From the NCBI RefSeq assembly GCF_019464495.1, contig NZ_CP080492.1, positions 3,162,001-3,226,000 of the forward strand: a stretch of 64,000 nucleotides of DNA, given 5' to 3'. This DNA is from Leucobacter luti (GTDB taxonomy: Bacteria; Actinomycetota; Actinomycetes; Actinomycetales; Microbacteriaceae). The translations under genes and the position numbers were made by a program. Each line of letters begins with the position of its first letter. The stretch's first letter is position 1. The notes under the pieces were generated by a model that was not told where the DNA came from, ran no database searches, and saw only the letters and a list, made by a program, of their open reading frames with translations. Positions 26,152 to 34,649 of this stretch are shown here, piece by piece.

Positions 26152-27648
26152 TTATTTGCCTGCGCCGAATCGCGGCGAGTGCGCTTCGTTCAGCGTGATC
26201 TGCACCGACTGCTGTGTGGTGTAGAAATCGACCGAGCGGTAGCCGCCCTCGCGGCCGAGGCCGGAAGCCTTGACGCCGCCGAAGGGGGTGCGCAAATCGC
26301 GCACGTTGTTCGAGTTCAGCCACACCATTCCCGACTCGATCCCGTTCGCGAAGTTGTGCGCGCGCTTCAGGTTCGAGGTCCAGACGTAGGCTGCGAGGCC
26401 GTACTTGGTGTTGTTGGCGAGTTCGAGCGCCTCCTCGTCCGTGTCGAACGGGGTGATGGCAACGACGGGCCCGAAGATCTCCTCCTGGAAGATCCGCGCA
26501 TCTGGCTTCACATCGGCGAACACCGTAGGAGCGACATAGTTGCCCTCGGGGAAGCCCTCTGGGCGGCCACCGCCTGCAACCAGTCGGCCCTCGCTCTTTC
26601 CGATCTCGACATAGCTCATGACCTTTTCGAAGTGGCTCGGGTGCACGAGTGCGCCCACCTCGGTTGCCGGATCCGAGGGGTTGCCCACGATGATGTTCTT
26701 CGCGCGCTCGGCGTAACGCTCCACGAAATCGTCGTAGATATCGCGCTGCACGAGTACGCGGCTGCCAGCGGTGCAGCGCTCACCGTTCAGGCTGAACACG
26801 CTGAACACGGTGGCGTCAAGCGCTTCTTCGAGATCCGCATCGGCGAACACCACTGAGGGGCTCTTGCCGCCGAGCTCGAGCGAGAGGCTCTTCAGCAGGG
26901 GAGCGGCGTTCGTGGAGATCATGGCGCCGGTTGAGCTGTCACCGGTGAAGGAGATCAGCGGGACGTCGACGTGCTTGACCAGCGCGTCGCCCGCAACGCC
27001 GCCCGAGCCGAGGATGAGGTTGAAGACGCCCTCAGGCAGGCCTGCCTCGCGGAAGATCTCGGGCCACAGCGCCGCGGAGAGCGGCGTGTAGCTGGCGGGC
27101 TTGAGCACGACCGTGTTGCCCGTCGCGATTGCCGGGGCGAGCTTCCATGACTCCTGCATGAAGGGCACGTTCCACGGCGTGATGAGTCCCGCAACGCCGA
27201 TCGGCTTGCGGTTCACGTAGTTGATCTGGCGCCCGGGCACCTTGGTGACGTTGTCGTGCTGGGCAACGATCAGGTCGGCGAAGAACCGGAAGTTCTCGGC
27301 CGCACGGCGAGCCTGGCCCTTGGCCTGCGTGATCGGGAGACCGGAGTCCCAGCTCTCGAGGAGCGCCAGCTGCTCGTCGCGTGACTCAACGATGTCGGCC
27401 ACTTTGTGCAGGATCCGCGAGCGTTCGCGGGGGAGCATCTTCGGCCAGGGGCCCTCATCGAACGCGCGCTTTGCCGCGGCAACGGCCAAGTCGACGTCTT
27501 CCTGTTGCGCCGAAGCTGAGGTGATGTAGACCTCGTTGGATACGGGCTCGATTACGTCGAACTCCGCACCGCCGATCGAATCGACGAACTTGCCGTCGAT
27601 GAAGTGGCGGATCTTGTCTGGGAGCCCTGCGGGCTTGGACTGAGTCAT
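26152..27648 (-). CDS. hpaE: 5-carboxymethyl-2-hydroxymuconate semialdehyde dehydrogenase
   Basis: A 498-residue NAD-dependent aldehyde dehydrogenase of the HpaE branch, oxidising the HpaD ring-cleavage product to the dicarboxylate. Catalytic Glu in [13 protein letters not shown] and Cys in [13 protein letters not shown] are present, and the substrate-loop [19 protein letters not shown] is typical. It sits between the GntR regulator (87-base gap) and hpaD (155-base gap with a hairpin) on the same strand. Confidence 0.93.
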   Translation of the reverse strand: MTQSKPAGLPDKIRHFIDGKFVDSIGGAEFDVIEPVSNEVYITSASAQQEDVDLAVAAAKRAFDEGPWPKMLPRERSRILHKVADIVESRDEQLALLESWDSGLPITQAKGQARRAAENFRFFADLIVAQHDNVTKVPGRQINYVNRKPIGVAGLITPWNVPFMQESWKLAPAIATGNTVVLKPASYTPLSAALWPEIFREAGLPEGVFNLILGSGGVAGDALVKHVDVPLISFTGDSSTGAMISTNAAPLLKSLSLELGGKSPSVVFADADLEEALDATVFSVFSLNGERCTAGSRVLVQRDIYDDFVERYAERAKNIIVGNPSDPATEVGALVHPSHFEKVMSYVEIGKSEGRLVAGGGRPEGFPEGNYVAPTVFADVKPDARIFQEEIFGPVVAITPFDTDEEALELANNTKYGLAAYVWTSNLKRAHNFANGIESGMVWLNSNNVRDLRTPFGGVKASGLGREGGYRSVDFYTTQQSVQITLNEAHSPRFGAGK

Positions 27649-27735
27649 GCTGTCGCCTCCGTTGGTGTGGTGAATCTGTCAGTGAAATATGTTGAGCTTG
27701 CGTGGGCGCAGCCGGTCGATATGCCGGCCGGCGTC

Positions 27736-28407
27736 CTAGGGTGCCGGGGGTGGGAGCCGGTGTTCTCCGGTGTGCGAGAGCACCGCGTCGAGCGTCGCCG
27801 TGCGGTGCGCACGTGCTGCGAGTTCGATATCAAGGGCTGATGCGCCGCTCTCGATGAGCTTCAGGAGGCGCTCGTGCTCCTCAACGGACTCGCTCGCACG
27901 TCCGGGGACGAAACTGAACGACGAGTTGCGCAGCACCTTCATCCGGTTCCAGCCCCGGTGCACGAGGTCGAGGATGTGCGGGTTGGGGCAGGTCTCGAAC
28001 AGCACGCTGTGGAACTCGAGGTTGAGTTCGGTGAAGCGCTGCGGATCAAACGCAGTGAGCGATTCGCGCATTGTCTGGTTGACGGCGCGGGCTCGTGCAA
28101 TCTGATCCGGCGTGATGAACGGTGCGGCGAGCCCTGTCGCCGACCCCTCGACGAGGGCGAGCGTCTGCATCGTGTGCAGATACTCCGTCTCCTTGATGAG
28201 GGCGACCTGCGCACCGACGTTCCGCTCAAATGTGACAAGCTGCTCGGCCTCGAGGCGACGGATCGCCTCGCGCACCGGCACGACCGACATGTCGAGCTCC
28301 ACCGCGATCGGAGCAAGCACGAGCCGGTATCCCGGCACGTATTGGCCGCTGTCGATCCGCTCCCGGATCAGGCGGTACGCTCGCTCAGACTTGGACTCTG
28401 CCGCCAT
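27736..28407 (-). CDS. GntR-family (FadR/FCD) regulator of the hpa genes
   Basis: A 223-residue GntR protein: winged helix at the N-terminus (SERAYRLIRERIDSGQYVPG, then LDMSVVPVREAIRRLEAEQLV) and an FCD ligand domain with the metal-binding His set (LNLEFHSVLF, VEEHERLL, HRTATLDAVL). It lies two bases after the stop of the hpaG fusion gene. FCD regulators typically bind GTATAC-centred palindromes, and two ATCGTATACGAT sites precede the two hpa units here, so it is most likely the pathway repressor. Confidence 0.9.
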   Translation of the reverse strand: MAAESKSERAYRLIRERIDSGQYVPGYRLVLAPIAVELDMSVVPVREAIRRLEAEQLVTFERNVGAQVALIKETEYLHTMQTLALVEGSATGLAAPFITPDQIARARAVNQTMRESLTAFDPQRFTELNLEFHSVLFETCPNPHILDLVHRGWNRMKVLRNSSFSFVPGRASESVEEHERLLKLIESGASALDIELAARAHRTATLDAVLSHTGEHRLPPPAP

Positions 28408-28409
28408 GA

Positions 28410-29933
28410 CTACGCCTGCGTTCCTGCCGCGTCGTCCGCCGCGAGGTACGCGTCATACTTCGCGCGCCACTCGGCGTTCATTGGGAACAGGCCGTCGACA
28501 GCGTTGCCCTCGGCCACGCGATCCGCCACCCATGCGTCAGCCCGCTCCTGCGCCGCGGCCTCAGCTGCGACCTCTGCGAGCAGGAATGGTGGGATCACGA
28601 GCACACCGTCGCGATCACCCATGATGATGTCGCCCGGCTGCACTGCGGCGCCGCCGCAGGCAATCGTGACGTCGATCTCCCACGGGACGTGGCGTCGGCC
28701 GAGCACGCTCGGGTGCGCGCCCTGTGAGAACACGGGGATGTCAAACTCCTGCACCGCGGCGAAGTCGCGCACACCGCCGTCGGTGACGATCCCAGCTGCT
28801 CCGCGGACCTGCGCGCGCAGGGCGAGCACATCACCAACGGTGCCCGTCGACGGAATCCCGCGAGCATCGACCACCAGCACCTCGCCAGCGTTCACAGTGT
28901 CGAACGCGCGCTTCTGCGCGTTGAAGCCGCCAGCGTGCTCCTTGAAGAGATCGGGGCGGAACGGGATGAAGCGCAGAGTCTTCGCGGTGCCGAGGATTCG
29001 ATCGCCCTCGTGGTTTGGGTGCACACCGTCGATAAAGATGTCGACATAGCCGCGCTTACGCAATGCGGCGGAGACGGTTGCGACCGCGACGCCGTCGAGC
29101 AGTGCGCGGATCTCGTCGGTGAGCGGGCCTGTGGTGACTTCGCCCTCCAGTGGCGTTGCGCGGCCGGCCGCGACGGCTGCCGCGTGCTCAGCCTCGCTGC
29201 CCCACGCCTCGACGCGCTGCAGATCATCGGCCTGTGGAGTGTTGCCGAACGCGCCGAACTCGTGAGTGCCCTGTGTGACCGTGGTGACGAGACGGCCGGT
29301 GCTCGGGGCGCCTGGGGCGTTCGGAGCGTCGACCTCGACCTCGACGACGTCGCCCGGCAGCACGACAGATGAGCCAGCTGGCGTGCCGGTGAGGATCACG
29401 TCGCCCGGTTCCAGCGTCATGTGCTGGGAAAGATCTGCGACGAGCTGGCCGAACGGGAACTTGAGGGTGTCGCTCGTGTCGTCCTGCACCAGCTCGCCGT
29501 TGACCCAGGTGCGCACGCGCCAGGCGTCCTGATCGATGCCGTCGGTGGGGATCGCGGCCGGGCCGACCGGGGTGAAGCCGTCGCCGCCCTTGTTGCGGAC
29601 GTTCGAGCCCTTGTCTGCCGCGCGGAGGTCGTAGAGACCGAAGTCGTTGGCAGCGGTGACCGCCTCGACGTGCTTCCAGCCGTCTTCGGGGGAGACCCAG
29701 CGAGCCTCCTTGCCGATCACGAGCGCGATCTCGCCCTCGAAGGCAAGCAGTTCAGTGCCAGCGGGCCGCTCGATAGTGCCGCCGGTGCCGGCGAGCGACG
29801 AGGCTGGCTTGAAGAAGTAGGACGGGAACGCGGGGGTGCGGCCCCGCTGCGCGATCCTCGACGGGTAGTTGAGGTGCACGGCAATGATCTTGCCGGGGGA
29901 ATCGATTCCGTACGTCATGGCGACCTCGCTCAT
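28410..29933 (-). CDS. hpaG: FAH-domain / RraA-like fusion (HpaG-type decarboxylase plus putative aldolase)
   Basis: A 507-residue two-domain protein. Residues about 10-240 form a fumarylacetoacetate-hydrolase domain with metal-binding FEGEIALVIGKEA and VILTGTPAGSSVVLPGD, as in HpaG (5-oxopent-3-ene-1,2,5-tricarboxylate decarboxylase/isomerase). Residues about 270-490 form an RraA-like domain with GDVLALRAQVRGAAGIV and DGGVRD, the Gly-(X)n-Arg-Asp arrangement of class II pyruvate aldolases (HMG/CHA type). E. coli HpaG is instead two FAH domains. The second domain could duplicate or replace the aldolase step, notable since hpaI is frameshifted here. First gene of its unit, with an operator 17 bases upstream. 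Confidence 0.85.
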   Translation of the reverse strand: MSEVAMTYGIDSPGKIIAVHLNYPSRIAQRGRTPAFPSYFFKPASSLAGTGGTIERPAGTELLAFEGEIALVIGKEARWVSPEDGWKHVEAVTAANDFGLYDLRAADKGSNVRNKGGDGFTPVGPAAIPTDGIDQDAWRVRTWVNGELVQDDTSDTLKFPFGQLVADLSQHMTLEPGDVILTGTPAGSSVVLPGDVVEVEVDAPNAPGAPSTGRLVTTVTQGTHEFGAFGNTPQADDLQRVEAWGSEAEHAAAVAAGRATPLEGEVTTGPLTDEIRALLDGVAVATVSAALRKRGYVDIFIDGVHPNHEGDRILGTAKTLRFIPFRPDLFKEHAGGFNAQKRAFDTVNAGEVLVVDARGIPSTGTVGDVLALRAQVRGAAGIVTDGGVRDFAAVQEFDIPVFSQGAHPSVLGRRHVPWEIDVTIACGGAAVQPGDIIMGDRDGVLVIPPFLLAEVAAEAAAQERADAWVADRVAEGNAVDGLFPMNAEWRAKYDAYLAADDAAGTQA

Positions 29934-29949
29934 CTCGTTTGTATTTCTT

Positions 29950-29961
29950 ATCGTATACGAT
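29950..29961. promoter_or_regulatory. GntR operator candidate upstream of hpaG
   Basis: Perfect palindrome ATCGTATACGAT, 17 bases before the hpaG start on the minus strand. The same 12 bases occur before hpaH. Confidence 0.75.
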
Positions 29962-30070
29962 CTGGGTGGATTTGGAAAGTGGTCCCTGGATCAGGGTGTG
30001 GCGTGCGGTCTTGCTGCTGCCTCTCGCCCGTCCCTGAGAGGCGTGCGTGCCGCAAGGGAGTGGTGGCCTG

Positions 30071-30146
30071 CGAGAGCGCTGGCATCCCCCGAAAGCACTG
30101 GCCTCCCACGAGAGCAGGGGTGCCTCACGAGAGCAGGGGCGATGCG
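30071..30146. repeat. 19-base periodic array between hpaI and hpaG, four copies
   Basis: CGAGAGC (CGAAAGC once) recurs at 30071, 30090, 30109 and 30128, exactly 19 bases apart. Inverted CTCGTG/CTCGTC follow at 30165 and 30184, again 19 apart. The region separates the 3' end of hpaI from the hpaG promoter. Confidence 0.75.
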
Positions 30147-30201
30147 CGGTAATTTCCACATTCCCTCGTGAGCACCGCATTCTCTCGTCGCACTCCCCGC
30201 C

Positions 30202-31052
30202 CTAGTAGCTAGCGCGCGGCGCGGTTGTGCCTTCGGTGATTTCAGTACCGCCGGTGTCTGCCTGTGGGATGAAGCGTTCGACGAGCGCTTCGGTCTGCCT
30301 GGCGAGGATCGCGACGTCGGCGCCTACCGCTACGAACGAGGCGCCAGCGGCGATATAGCGTTCAGCATCAGCGGGAACGAAGGCGTTCACGCCCACGGGC
30401 TTGCCCGCCGCAACGCCAGCGGCGATCGCGCGCAGCACACCAGCCACCACGTCCGGGTGGCTTTGCTGCCCAGGAGCCCCATCGACGCCGCAAGATCGGA
30501 CGGCCCAATGAAGATAGCGTCCACGCCGTCAACTGCAACGATGTGCTCCACGTCGGAGACGGCCGCCGCGGACTCGATCTGCACGGTGAGGCTGATCGTC
30601 TCGTTCGCGCGGCCGAGGTAGCCCTCGACGCGGTTCCAGCGCGCCGAGCGCGCGAGCGCGGAGCCCACGCCTCGTACGCCGCCGCCGGGGGTCCCATCCG
30701 GGTAGCGCACCGCGCGCACGATCTGCTCTGCTTGACCAGCGGAGTCCACCATCGGGATGAGGAGATTCTGCGCGCCAAGATCGAGGTACTGCTTGATCGT
30801 GACCGTGTCGCCAGATGGGGGGCGCACGAGTGGTGCGACCGGGTAGGCAGACATCGCGTACAGCTGGGCGAGCACTGACTCGAGACCATTGGGGGAGTGC
30901 TCCGCATCGAGGAGCACCCAGTCGCATCCGCTCCCGGCAACGATCTCGGCCGTGATGGGGCTGCCCGCGCACGCCCAGAGGCCGATGAGTGGGCGCTCGC
31001 TCGTATCTAGGCGATGGCGCAGGGTGGTGGGGAGATCTACACGAATCGGCAC
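30202..31052 (-). pseudogene. hpaI: 4-hydroxy-2-oxoheptanedioate aldolase, frameshifted
   Basis: HpaI splits 4-hydroxy-2-oxoheptane-1,7-dioate into pyruvate and succinate semialdehyde. From the GTG at 31052 (VPIRVDLPTT) the frame carries family motifs LLDAEHSPNG, SAYPVAPLVRPP, QNLLIPMVDSA and IFIGPSDLAASMG, then goes out of frame near 30470; the rest (VVAGVLRAIAAGVAAGKPVG, ASFVAVGADVAILARQ) continues in another frame to 30202. One extra G in the GGG run (CCC at 30469-30471 on the plus strand) restores a 283-residue protein of normal length. Either a real inactivation or a homopolymer sequencing error. It overlaps the end of hpaH by 16 bases. Confidence 0.88.
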
Positions 31053-31822
31053 GTGACGGACCCCAGCTCGTTGTAATCTGCGTGGATCGTATCGCCGCGC
31101 TCCACCCACATGGGCTTCGTGAACGAGCCCGCGAGGATGATCTCGCCGGCTTCGAGCGTCTGGCCGTGCTGCGCGAGCTTGTTCGCGAGCCAGGCGACGC
31201 CCATGGCGGGGTGGCCGAGCACGGCGCCAGCCACACCGGAGTCTTCGATCGTCTCGTTGCGGTACAGCAGTGCGGGCACCCAGCTGAGATCTACCTCGTC
31301 GACTTTCACCGGACGGCCGCCGAGGACCATAGCCCCCATCGCAGCGTTGTCGCTGATCGTGTCTACGATGGTGCGCCCCTCGAGTTCGAGGTGGGAGTTC
31401 AAGACCTCGAGTGCAGGGACCACGTAGGCGGTGGCGTCGAGTACGTCAAAGATGGTGACGCCGGGCCCGGAGAGCGGCTTGTCGAGTACGAAGGCGAGTT
31501 CAACCTCGATCCGGACATTGGAGAATCGGTCGAATTCGAGCACGGAGCCGGATTCAATGACCATGTCGTCGTGGATCACTCCATAGTCGGGCTCGGAGAT
31601 CCCGGTCGCGAGCTGCATGACCTTGGAGGTGAGCCCAATCTTGTGGCCGACGAGGCGAGCGCCAGCTGCGATGCGGCGGTCGGACCACACTTTCTGGATG
31701 GCGTACGAATCCTCGATCACCATGTCGGGATAGCGGCTGGTGAGCTTCGGCAGAATGGTGCGGTCGCGGTCCGCTTGCACCAGTTCCTCGGCGATGGCAT
31801 CAATCTGTGTCTGGTCGAGCAC
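31037..31822 (-). CDS. hpaH: 2-oxo-hept-4-ene-1,7-dioate hydratase
   Basis: A 261-residue hydratase of the HpaH/MhpD family that adds water to 2-oxohept-4-ene-1,7-dioate before aldol cleavage. Motifs: GHKIGLTSKVMQ, DYGVIHDDM, RIEVELAFVL, VVPALEVLNSH and GVAWLANKLAQHG. First gene of the hpaH-hpaI unit, with AGGAGG before the start and the GTATAC palindrome 23 bases upstream. HpaF, the isomerase acting two steps earlier, is not in the window. Confidence 0.93.
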   Translation of the reverse strand: MLDQTQIDAIAEELVQADRDRTILPKLTSRYPDMVIEDSYAIQKVWSDRRIAAGARLVGHKIGLTSKVMQLATGISEPDYGVIHDDMVIESGSVLEFDRFSNVRIEVELAFVLDKPLSGPGVTIFDVLDATAYVVPALEVLNSHLELEGRTIVDTISDNAAMGAMVLGGRPVKVDEVDLSWVPALLYRNETIEDSGVAGAVLGHPAMGVAWLANKLAQHGQTLEAGEIILAGSFTKPMWVERGDTIHADYNELGSVTCRFV

Positions 31823-31845
31823 GTGGCCTCCTTTGGTCGTGCTCA

Positions 31846-31859
31846 GATCGTATACGATC
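31846..31859. promoter_or_regulatory. GntR operator candidate upstream of hpaH
   Basis: Perfect 14-base palindrome GATCGTATACGATC, sharing its central 12 bases with the site before hpaG. Both hpa transcription units would then answer to the same FCD-type regulator. Confidence 0.75.
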
Positions 31860-31928
31860 CCGCCGGGCGAGTGCCACCCGGAAGGGTGTCGGAATCGTTA
31901 TTCTCGGACCGTAGACGAAAGTTTGCTT

Positions 31929-31954
31929 TTTTAGTCAACCTTCGTAGAATAAAA
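31929..31954. promoter_or_regulatory. AT-rich operator/promoter candidate upstream of the Dpp-type importer
   Basis: The right half TAGAATAAAA, after a 6-base spacer, resembles the motif found at four promoters between 47 and 56 kb. GTAGAATAAAAC (31944-31955) is identical to a 12-mer at 47851-47862 in reverse. A weaker copy with GTAGACGAAA stands at 31911. TTGCTT-N16-TAGAAT also fits a promoter, so -10 element and operator may overlap. Confidence 0.45.
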
Positions 31955-32078
31955 CCCGACGGCACACCGAAGTGACGTCCATCACATCCCGGGGGACACT
32001 CGTTCCAGGCGGTCATGCGGTGGAAAAGCAACGGAGCCTCACCCCTACACACATGTCCGAAAACCGAGAGAAGTAGAC

Positions 32079-33620
32079 ATGATGAAGAGATCACTCACGG
32101 CAGTCGCAGTCCTCGCGGCAGCGACGCTCGCCCTGACCGCCTGCTCTGGCGCCAGCGGTGCCACCGATGACGGCGACGGCGCCGGCGCAACGGTGAAGCC
32201 GCTCAGTATCGGCAACTTTCTAGACGTCACCTCATGGGATCCCTCGCTCGCTGACGTTGGCTTCGATGGTCCCTACCTGTCCGCACTGTACGACCCGCTG
32301 CTCGCGATCGACGGCACGGGCGAGCCGCAGCCGGCGCTCGCAACGGACTGGGAAGTGTCCGAAGACTTCAAGACCATCACGATGAATCTCCGCACCGACG
32401 CGAAGTTCTCCGATGGTGAGGCGTTCGATGCTGACGCCGCAGTGAAGAGCCTCGAATACCTGAAAGCCGGTGCACGCTCGCAGGAGGCGTACCAGAAAGT
32501 CGAGAGCTTCGAGGCCGTTGACGAGGATACGATCGCGATCCATCTCACTCAGCGTGACGACACGATCCTGTATTTCATGGGCCTCGGCCGGAGTTACATG
32601 ATGGCGCCCGACGCGATCGACGCTGGATCACTCGCGGAAACGCCGGTCGGATCCGGCCCCTACACACTGGGCGCCGACTCGGTGCCCGGCGCTGAGTACC
32701 GCTTCGAGAAGGTGGCGGATCACTGGGCCGCGGCAGACTTCCCGTTCGATCCACTCAGCGTGAGCCCGCTTTCTGACGCCACCGCCATGCTCAACGGAAT
32801 GGAGAGCGGCCAGTTCAACCTGATCTACGGCGATAAGACCGCCATGGATATGGCCGCCGACAACAACTGGAACGTGGCTACCGGCCTGTCAATGTGGGTG
32901 GGCCTGCAGTTCAGCGATCGCGCTGGCGAGACTGAGATGGGGAAGCCGCTCGGAGACCTCAAGGTGCGCGAGGCGCTCAACGTCGCATTTAACGGTCCTG
33001 AGATGGTTGAGACGATTGCGCAGGGCGTTGGTGAAGCAACGAATCAGGTCTTCCCCGTGGATACTCCCGGCTACGTATCTGCGCTGGTTGGCACCGAGAA
33101 GCCGAGCATCGAGACCGCGAAGAAACTGCTCGCCGAAGCCGGCTATGCCGATGGATTTGACGTCACCATGCCAATGGCACCGCCGTTCCAGCCCTACCAG
33201 GCGATCGTTGAGCAGACCTTCACCGAGCTCGGGATCACGCTGACCTGGAAGGAGACCGACTTCATGCAGTACATGTCGGTTGCCCCGGAGTACCCGATGT
33301 TCGTTGGCGTGATCGCAATGGACTCGAATCCGATTGCCACGGTCGAGCGTCAGATTTCCAAGCCGCAGTGGTACAACCCGAACCCTGGTCTCGACGCATT
33401 CCCCGAGGTCAAAGCGCAGGTCGAGAAGGTGTTCACCGCTGAGCCTGGTGACACTCAGATCGCGGAGGTCGAGAAGCTCAATACGCTCGTCACCGAGAAC
33501 GCATTCTTCTCCGTGTGGGCCCAGTCCACCAACACCTACATCTCCGTTGCGGACTTCGAGGTGACCCCGGTCACCGGCATGATGTTCCCCACGCTGCGGC
33601 AGATCGCGGTCACAGGATAA
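32079..33620 (+). CDS. ABC importer substrate-binding lipoprotein (family 5, Dpp/Opp type)
   Basis: A 513-residue extracytoplasmic binding protein. Signal peptide with lipobox LTAC gives a lipid-anchored Cys at about residue 22. SBP family 5 features: an N-terminal SIGNFLDVTSWDPSLADVGF, NLRTDAKFSDGEAFDADAAV, and the C-terminal VWAQSTNTYISV. Such proteins bind peptides, nickel complexes or other small organics. GAGAAG precedes the ATGATG. It is divergent from hpaH and heads a four-gene importer; a shared motif links its promoter to the 47-56 kb catabolic block, so its ligand may not be a peptide. Confidence 0.88.
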   Translation: MMKRSLTAVAVLAAATLALTACSGASGATDDGDGAGATVKPLSIGNFLDVTSWDPSLADVGFDGPYLSALYDPLLAIDGTGEPQPALATDWEVSEDFKTITMNLRTDAKFSDGEAFDADAAVKSLEYLKAGARSQEAYQKVESFEAVDEDTIAIHLTQRDDTILYFMGLGRSYMMAPDAIDAGSLAETPVGSGPYTLGADSVPGAEYRFEKVADHWAAADFPFDPLSVSPLSDATAMLNGMESGQFNLIYGDKTAMDMAADNNWNVATGLSMWVGLQFSDRAGETEMGKPLGDLKVREALNVAFNGPEMVETIAQGVGEATNQVFPVDTPGYVSALVGTEKPSIETAKKLLAEAGYADGFDVTMPMAPPFQPYQAIVEQTFTELGITLTWKETDFMQYMSVAPEYPMFVGVIAMDSNPIATVERQISKPQWYNPNPGLDAFPEVKAQVEKVFTAEPGDTQIAEVEKLNTLVTENAFFSVWAQSTNTYISVADFEVTPVTGMMFPTLRQIAVTG

Positions 33621-33625
33621 TCGCG

Positions 33626-33661
33626 CCTGGGTGGGATCGCGTCAGCGCGACCCCACCCAGG
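33626..33661 (+). terminator. Hairpin between binding-protein and permease genes
   Basis: CCTGGGTGGG pairs with CCCACCCAGG, with an inner TCGCG/CGCGA stem. It starts 5 bases after the stop. Such a hairpin commonly gives partial termination and 3' protection so that more binding protein than permease is made. Confidence 0.75.
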
Positions 33662-33707
33662 TCTTCCTCCTTCAGTTTCACCCCGATCCCGTATTCGGAG
33701 ACCTCCC

Positions 33708-34649
33708 ATGCTCACCTTCACGCTTAAGCGCCTGCTTTCTGGTGTGATCTTGCTGATCGCAGTTGCGACCGGTACGTTCTTCCTCGCGCACGCGGCGATT
33801 CCAGATCCCACTCTCGGTCTGCTCGGCAGTGCTGCAACTCCTGAAGCCCAGGCAGTGCTCGCGGAGAAAATTGGGACGGATCGCCCGATCCTTGTGCAAT
33901 TTGGTGAGTGGATCGGGGGCCTGCTCCGCGGCGACTTCGGTGTCTCCTGGAAGAACTTCCAGTCCGTTGGCGCGCAGCTCGCGATCAAGCTTCCGGTCAC
34001 GCTTTCGGTGGTGACGGTATCGATTCTGCTTTCGGCGATTCTGGGCGCCCTGCTGGGCGTCGCGGCCGGCTTGCGCCCCAACACCTGGATCGACAAGGTC
34101 GTGAAGGCAGCGTCAGTGATCCTGTTTGCGCTCCCCGGGTTCTGGGTCGCCCTCGTCCTGGTGATGACGTTCGCGGTCAATTTGCGATGGTTCCCCGCCG
34201 TCGGCTACGTAGCTCCCGGTGAGTCCGTCGGTGGCTGGATCCAGTCCATCACGCTTCCCGCCATCGCGCTTGCGCTGGGGGCCGTGGTGATGATTGCCGA
34301 GCAACTGCGCAACGCAATCATTCAGGCGGACACCCAGGACTACGTGCGGACGCTGCGCAGCCGCGGTCTCCCGGCCAGTCGCGTCGTCATGCACCTGCTG
34401 CGCAATGCGGCCCCGGCCTCGCTCACGATCCTCGCCCTGATGTTCGTCGGCCTGCTATCCGGTGCGATCATCGTGGAACAGATCTTCGCACTGCCAGGCA
34501 TCGGCCCGCTGACACAGTCCTCCTCGCAAAACGGCGATATCCCGATGCTGCTCGGGATCACGGTCATCACCGTGGTGTTCGTCGTTATCGTCAACTTCCT
34601 GCTCGACATTCTGCTCGGCTGGATCAACCCGAAGGCGCGTGTGAAATGA
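33708..34649 (+). CDS. ABC importer permease (DppB type)
   Basis: A 313-residue membrane protein with six predicted helices and the EAA-loop region ADTQDYVRTLRSRGLPASRV characteristic of DppB/OppB permeases, plus the terminal GIGPLTQSSSQNGDIPML. It overlaps the next gene by four bases (ATGA), so translation is coupled. Confidence 0.9.
   Translation: MLTFTLKRLLSGVILLIAVATGTFFLAHAAIPDPTLGLLGSAATPEAQAVLAEKIGTDRPILVQFGEWIGGLLRGDFGVSWKNFQSVGAQLAIKLPVTLSVVTVSILLSAILGALLGVAAGLRPNTWIDKVVKAASVILFALPGFWVALVLVMTFAVNLRWFPAVGYVAPGESVGGWIQSITLPAIALALGAVVMIAEQLRNAIIQADTQDYVRTLRSRGLPASRVVMHLLRNAAPASLTILALMFVGLLSGAIIVEQIFALPGIGPLTQSSSQNGDIPMLLGITVITVVFVVIVNFLLDILLGWINPKARVK

Noticed and set aside
30071..30190. 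CRISPR array
   Set aside because: The 19-base units are contiguous with no separate spacers and no cas genes are present.
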